24,133 bases of DNA, taken from assembly GCA_032718475.1 (NCBI GenBank), contig JAUCBJ010007461.1:1-24133 (forward strand), written 5' to 3'. The stretch comes from Nemertoderma westbladi. Its lineage: Eukaryota; Xenacoelomorpha; Nemertodermatida; Nemertodermatidae. A program made the translations under genes and the position numbers. How positions within the stretch are numbered: position 1 is the first letter of the stretch; every line of letters starts with the position of its first letter. Below the pieces are notes generated by a model. The model saw only the letters and a program-made list of their open reading frames with translations. It was not told the DNA's origin and did no database searches. Positions 18,507-24,133 of the stretch are shown here, in pieces.

Positions 18507-21186
18507 TGGTAAATTATTCCACGTCATATTTTTAATTAAAATTGATTTCTGTTTTCCTACTTACCTTCCTGCTGATTTTATGTTGAAAGCATCAAATGCT
18601 GAGTGGTTTATAGGCGTCGAGTTGTCTACCATATATAATTAATGTGCTGTTGTTGGTGCTTTACTGCTGCTACGCGTGTGTGTATAGTTGGCATCAGTTA
18701 GGTCCCAAAGGCCTAATCAAATCTACTATTCTGATAGCGCTAAGAAAGTTGCTGATTCTCATTCCTACTGCCATATCGCTTATCGCAAACTCTGCCCCTT
18801 CTGAGAGCACTGCTCTAAGATGTGGTATCCACATTGTTAATGCATGATGGCTTTGGTTTCAACCTGCGGCTTAGTATTATATTTCTTTAGCGCCAGATGA
18901 GACTACGAGAACTTATCATTATTGAAACTCCCCTGAACCCGCTACGTGATTTTTTATCACACATTATTTGAATTTTTGGATATAATTAATTATGATGAAG
19001 AGTAAGTTAAATATATTATATCATATTAATTCGCAAATCTACTATAATTCATAACATAATTTCTGAAGCGAAGCAATTATTTTTTTTACCGAAATTTGTT
19101 AGGCTTTCTTTATTTATTCATTAACTTTATTAGGTTTGTGCACTTTATTGTTTGCTATTAATGAATCCCACCCACCCGGATAATAACAAAACACAATCTA
19201 TTTACAATGATCCCATAATATTTTGAGTTAATATAAATAACTGAATCGAGGAGATTATTATGTTTATTGGGGCTTTAGTTGCGTGTATTATTGGAGCCAT
19301 GGATCTCAGTAATGATACACTATAATTACTTAATTAATTATGTATACCATTGGTTCAAGTGCAGGTTGGTGTGTGCTATGGTAGCATGGGATGCGATGGG
19401 AGGAACCCTTTAATGGGACGTGTGAAATTGACACATTTTCTATTATTTCAAACGTTTCAAATTGAATTTCCTTCTTCTGCTTAACTTTGAATGATTTAAA
19501 TGAAGACAAGTATCTGTTAATAATATTTATATATGCTCATAGTATAAATTAGTTGGTTTAACGGTTTATAACTAAATATAATATCCGTCGGATGTTAACC
19601 AGTAGGGCCGAATAACTTGGGTCTCGGATTTGGCATCACGACTAAAGTGATATTGTTTCGGCTTCTCCAAAGTTAAGTAGCAAACAAACTTAGGTTTATT
19701 TCGCTTCACTCAATTGTGAAAATTAAGTTTTTCTCATGGAGACGCGAGGAATTCCAGTGGGATTGGCTTTCAGTAAGCATGTAATCAACCTAAAACGTTT
19801 CAGCGTCCGACTTAGGTTGTCAGCGTCTCTCCCACAATTCAGCTGTCTTTATTGCTTAGCTTTGAAAGCCTTCGAAAATGCTTTGATGAAATGAAGCCTA
19901 TAGCGGTGGGTTGTAGTGGACGATGGACCTGGCAGCCACGTTGAGGGAGCAAACACTCAACCAATTTTTATTTCCATCCCAAACAGCGGGGGCAAACAAG
20001 CTGGCTTTAATTAACGATAACCAGCTATCCGAGGTTAATCAAGAGAGTGGAAGTTGAGCTTCTGGGTTTGTCAGATACATTATTATACGGTTGGCGCCGA
20101 TTCCAGGTGCCCCTAATTACAGGTTCCGGGGGGCTCCCGCTATGGGTGACCTATTTGTTGCCGTAAATCGTCGATGCAGCTACTCAGACTTCTTGGCGCC
20201 TCCATTTTACTATCCTTCGCCACCAACTACCTGCTTATTTTCTTGCATTAAAGTTGCTCGAGTGTCTTGCTGAGTAGCTTTGGCTCCACTGTGTGGCGTG
20301 TGTGGTTCATTTATTTTTAACACCTTAACTCCACTAATTGAATGCGAACGCCCAAGGTCTTTTTACTTTGGTAATTGAAGTTTGCTAAGTAGAGTGGAGT
20401 TGAACACTTGAACTTTATAACCTTTTGTTACCACCTTCACATTGTGTTATTTGCGACTGTATATTAGTGAGTTTCACAGGCTCGCCAAGGTCATCTGAAT
20501 TTTTGCAAGTCGTTATTTATACAATTAGTAGCTTAGGTGACGGTCAAGTGGTTTGCGACAAGGGATTTGTAACCCTGAGAGAACAGGTGTGACAGCTACC
20601 CATGATGGACGACATGCTGTTATTATGCTCAAAAGTATCGAATTAGCAATGTGCTAAGTGTATAGCTAACATTTTATTGTAACTCTGTGGGACACTTGTG
20701 GTTTGTTTTATAACGCAAAATTCTACAAATTCTTCATTAACATACCGCAGTTAATATTCTGACTCACTTTACTAAAACTACGTCAATACAATTGAGATAA
20801 TGTGTAGACGAACAAACAAATCGATTTATATACATGGGTACATAATATTCACTAACTTCAAACGCGTCAATTTTCATATCATTTCTACTTTTGTCGCGAT
20901 TAGCGTTATTACGATAAGTAATGCTCCTTGAACATCGACCGAACGTGACAGATTGAATAGTTTGAATTGCATTAGCACTGCTAGAAGCGACTGTGTACCG
21001 CGAATACCAACCCCGATGGAGCGTTTAATTTACTCAATTATTTATTACTTTTCTCTCATACGAACGGACTGTTAGGTAAAAACTTATTTAGTTGCGTATC
21101 ACTGAACCGTCTCTATATAACTCCTCAAGTTTCATTAAAGCGTTTATTTCGCGTTGTAACGTTAAGTAATTCCGCGCCTTCTCGCT

Positions 21187-21420
21187 GAATCAACCCCCAC
21201 CTGAGCCCGTCGCCTCCTTAATAAATAGCCAGACAGACGGGCGGGTCCGCCCCAACCCGCTCTTGCGGGGCCCGCACCTAGACGCGGTAGTGATTAATCT
21301 ACGTCCGGTCGTCAGTTCAACCACGGTCCACTTGGCCCCGGCATCCGGGGCACTCGAGATTCCCACTAAATGTTCGACAGTGCGTTGTAGTGGGGCCACT
21401 TTATCTCGCGATACGGCCTC
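21187..21420. promoter_or_regulatory. CpG-dense island A in intron 3
   Basis: By hand I count about 23 CpG in roughly 240 bp, in an intron that is otherwise AT-rich. It contains GC-rich near-palindromes (for example around 21236-21275). It could be an alternative promoter, an enhancer or a conserved element. ORFs on both strands (21190-21399 minus, 21263-21475 plus) seem to be by-products of GC richness. Confidence 0.35.
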
Positions 21421-22329
21421 TTTATTTCATTCCGCATTTACGCGTGTGGCCTGTCTCCAAGTAGTTTCGCTTTAATAAAGTGGATTCGTTAGTCATAACT
21501 AACTAACTTGGCAGCATCGCAAAACCGGCATATATTTACGCAATCTTCTATTACGGAACTATAATTGGAATTCTCAAGTACCTCCGGTTCTATTAATTTT
21601 AAATGAAAAACTACTAATCTTGAAATGATAAATTATTTTGGTTGTAATGGGATTGTGCTGTAGTGTACGTACGTTGTGTGTGGTCCAAAGACTTTTATCT
21701 TTAACTAACATTAAATGTGGCATATAGCAGGTTTATTCGAACAGGGGCTTGTTTGTGGAATAATTGTGTGGAACATTGTGCTACATTATTTATATCTTTG
21801 TGTAGGGCGTGTTTTTATGTACTATATAGATAACGCATTAAACTGGCATGCGGTGGTATCACGAGATTCTCTTCCAATCATTATCTGTATCCTATGTTTG
21901 TACTCTCCCGATAAATCTCTCTCTTTACATTTGTATGCTTTTAGAAATATTATTATTTCTTTTTGAAATAACAGTCTAATAAATATGTGCAAGAAATACG
22001 TTTATTTAAATGTGGAGCGGGTGTAGTACCTCATCCCACATCCTTTGCAAAAATATTGAACAGTTTTTGCTATTACTTATATCGCTTGGACCGTTGGACG
22101 CACAAATTTGTGTGAGTTACTGTAAATTCAAATATAACAACTAGTAGAAGTGGAACCAATTTAAACAGTCAAGGATAAATGTGCCGAAGTATAAGTAAAC
22201 TGTTACCATAGCGTCGTTACTGCCATAATCGTTAACACCTTCTCTGTGTACCTCTTTGTATTCCAATTTAATGTCACTTCCATTGTGTTACTGCCGCTAA
22301 ATAAATAATAAATTATTGTTCTATGTGCA

Positions 22330-22530
22330 AAGTCCACCCACTCCCTGCCGAGTTCAGCGCCACAGTTTAGGCGTCGCTGACACGCGCCGTCCACACCCCG
22401 TAGTGTTCGGAGTTACTGCCGGTTTCCGCGGCCCCTCTCTAACTCCCGCTAATGGCCCTGCCGAGTTCCGTGGGACCGGAACTTTGGTTATCCTCACGGG
22501 TGTAAAGTTCGATCCGAAAGTTTCGCCTTT
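22330..22530. promoter_or_regulatory. CpG-dense island B in intron 3, upstream of exon 4
   Basis: About 22 CpG in roughly 195 bp by hand count. An exact 13-bp direct repeat, CCCTGCCGAGTTC, lies at 22343-22355 and 22456-22468. It ends about 315 bp before exon 4. An internal TRIM9 promoter or an intronic enhancer would fit, but no core promoter motif is decisive. Confidence 0.35.
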
Positions 22531-22844
22531 GTCGCATCCGAATAGATCTTATAGTGCATTAGCGTTGTGCGTAATATATCTAGTTGCCTGACTGATCGAT
22601 GCTGCAGGAAAGGTATTTGATGTTGTCGCAACTTAGTAACTTCCTCAGTTAACCTGACCTGCTTATGATTCATACAGTTCAAATATATTCGTTTACATTA
22701 TTACTTGTGGAATAATAGTTATTCATTATTCCAAAGTTATTTAAAAAAAACACGTATAAACGTAAAAATATTGTTTACCATTTACTCTTAACATTTTTAT
22801 GAGCTGCACGATCGATACTATTTTCTTTTTATTTTCCGTTGCAG

Positions 22845-23078
22845 AACAATTTTACGGTATTCGAATCGGGAATTGTTGCCCAATGTGACGCCCTTATCGA
22901 TGCCCTCACTCAAAGGAAATCTCAACTTCTGGGATACGCCGCAAGAGAGCGCGACTATAAGGTGAAAGTAGTCAAGGAACAAGTACAGCAGTGCACAGGG
23001 AAACTGAGACAGACCACTGGTTTACTGGAGTTCTGTATAGAGGCCATGAAGGAACCCGACCCAACTGCATTCCTCCAG
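22845..23078 (+). CDS. TRIM9: TRIM9 coding exon 4 (main coiled coil)
   Basis: Encodes residues 279-356, with VAQCDALIDALTQRKSQLL, KLRQTTGLLEFCIEAMKE and a terminal FLQ, all very characteristic of TRIM9/TRIM67. It forms most of the coiled coil and leads into the COS (microtubule-binding) box, which must start in the next exon. The acceptor is a strong TTTTCTTTTTATTTTC-rich tract ending GTTGCAG (22844). The FLQ end is where the family is expected to be joined to the next exon, but the donor there is GTTCGT, weaker than GTRAGT. Reading through would add 18 residues and stop at 23133-23135. The gene is therefore incomplete in this window: COS, FN3 and SPRY are not present. Confidence 0.95.
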
Positions 23079-23135
23079 GTTCGTATTAATACCTCAAAGG
23101 ATGATTATAATTGCTTTATTGACTTATTTGATTAG

Positions 23136-23291
23136 AATATTTTGTTTAGTTTATTTATATTTTACTTCAATTTAGTTATTTACTAATTTATTCATTAATG
23201 TTAGTTAATTTAAATTAAATTTATTAAATTATTAAATAATTATATTAAAAAATTATTATTATTATTAAAAAATTAAATTATTAAAATTAAG
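23136..23291. repeat. AT-only low-complexity tract
   Basis: Nearly pure A/T, with ATT repeats and TTAAATTAAA-type runs. It has the look of a scaffold/matrix-attachment-like or simply low-complexity sequence. Confidence 0.8.
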
Positions 23292-23346
23292 TGGTAGGCC
23301 TTTCAAAATACTTCGCAACTCAGTTTCCTTTCTGTTTTCATTTTAG

Positions 23347-23371
23347 ATACTTCCAGATTCTGGCAGTAATT
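23347..23371 (+). other. Candidate small exon after exon 4 (unproven)
   Basis: A pyrimidine-rich tract (TTTCCTTTCTGTTTTCATTTTAG) ends in AG at 23346. A GTAAGG donor follows at 23372, enclosing 25 nt. Using GTTTCC at 23377 instead would give 30 nt, in frame, encoding ILPDSGSNCK. Neither matches a TRIM9 segment I recognise. It could be an alternative microexon or an unused acceptor. Confidence 0.2.
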
Positions 23372-24133
23372 GTAAGGTTTCCTTTTTTTGTCAATCACTT
23401 TTGGTTGTTTTTATAAATTTACATCTTAACAAACTACCATCCCACCCACTTATTTCGAGTTAGCCTTCACCCGCAGGAAACTGGCAGTACCTTAGTTTGT
23501 GGAAACAATTTGATTACACGCCTTCCCTGCAACCTCCGTACAACATCCGCAATCGTTTTGTTAACTTAATTTCCACACTCCAGCATCTCCCTCTATTCAC
23601 CTGTAGGACAAGTGTAACTCCCATAAGTACTTACCCATCCCCCTAGCCCCAACCTAAAGTAAGTTTGTTCCCGTCTCTTGGGGCGGTTTTATCTTTGATC
23701 TTCCATCGATAATCTTGTTTCACACTCGCCGTCTCGGTATCGCATCCTATTGTTACCGACCCATTCCAACCCCTATTGTTCGGCCTGGGGCCGCCGCTAC
23801 CGATATATTCCCGAATGGCCAGTATTTTCCCGGACGTTGGCTCGTTTCGCTCCATTGATACCGGTGTTTATTCGTACGATAACGCTGCACTGTAACCACC
23901 GCACTCCACACATATTCCGCGTATCTACACTGTTACAAACTCCTATAATCAACACTTGTCGATATGTTGCCAGATTTACTGCCCGTTTTCCACCGGTTAC
24001 TGTTTATTTCTTTGTTTTGATTGCCGTCAGCTTTAAACCGAAGAAGAAAACCATTTATTTATTCCCCGTTGGTTTGATATTGGGAAATATTTGTGATAGT
24101 CGACAGCTTTCTGTTGCGAGGTATTCTGGTTAT

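Larger units (their letters stand above)
15675..22844 (+). other. TRIM9: TRIM9 intron 3 (7170 bp)
   Basis: Runs from GTGAGT at 15675 to CGTTGCAG at 22844. Contents: repeated ACATTTTTRG motifs at about 16540-16690, a minisatellite (17289-17458), a hAT MITE (17481-17861), a dispersed repeat copy (17909-17953), a strong small hairpin (18479-18506), a GC-richer, motif-dense stretch (about 19770-20290) and two CpG-dense islands (21187-21420 and 22330-22530). ORFs of 60-90 codons here (for example 21715-21966) have no recognisable domains. I see no nested gene. Confidence 0.9.
23079..24133 (+). other. TRIM9: TRIM9 intron 4, incomplete at window end
   Basis: Begins with the weak GTTCGT donor. It holds an AT-only stretch (about 23136-23291), a well-formed acceptor with a possible tiny exon (23347-23371) and a C-rich, CpG-richer patch (about 23630-23860) without recognisable coding content. 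I searched for the expected start of the COS-box exon (an I/V-S/G-x-x-L-I-x-R-V-like peptide) and did not find it. Confidence 0.75.

Noticed and set aside
21190-21475. Overlapping 69- and 70-residue ORFs on both strands
   Set aside because: They are open because the CpG island is poor in stop codons; no domain is seen in either.

Overview
The window looks like nuclear DNA of an invertebrate animal. It is AT-rich and mostly non-coding. The only gene I recognise is split by GT-AG introns of 2.9 to 7.5 kb, and repeat debris of animal type (non-LTR retrotransposon ends, tRNA-derived SINEs, a hAT-type MITE, foldback elements) fills much of the rest. The protein is close to the single TRIM9/TRIM67 orthologue expected outside vertebrates. 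A marine lophotrochozoan (mollusc, annelid or brachiopod) is my best guess, but the sequence does not settle the phylum. No bacterial, phage or CRISPR features are present.

Layout: 1-4409 is upstream DNA without a recognisable gene. It holds a LINE 3' fragment (1889-2090), a poly-C run, a 546-bp near-perfect foldback (3187-3732) and a CCAAT-rich candidate promoter (about 4179-4204). The 5' part of TRIM9 follows on the + strand in four coding exons, all in phase 0: exon 1 4455-4589 (first six RING ligands), exon 2 7449-8051 (RING insert, last RING pair, B-box 1, B-box 2), exon 3 15579-15674 and exon 4 22845-23078 (coiled coil). Together they give residues 1-356. The COS box, FN3 and SPRY domains must lie beyond position 24133. 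Intron 1 carries a small foldback with a (TG)n core and low-complexity tracts. Intron 2 carries a head-to-head SINE pair, a 30-bp tandem array and a second LINE fragment. Intron 3 carries a 15-16 bp minisatellite, a 381-bp hAT MITE with an intact 8-bp target duplication, and two CpG-dense islands just upstream of exon 4. Intron 4 runs off the end.

In known animals TRIM9 is a neuron-enriched RING E3 ubiquitin ligase acting with the netrin receptor DCC/UNC-40/Frazzled in axon guidance and branching and with the exocytic machinery. I see no second gene working with it here. I found no undescribed multi-gene system. The observations most worth following are the 546-bp hairpin upstream of the gene, the clean hAT insertion, the SINE pair, the altered DSG motif in the RING insert, the non-consensus exon 4 donor with a candidate small exon behind it, and the CpG islands in intron 3.
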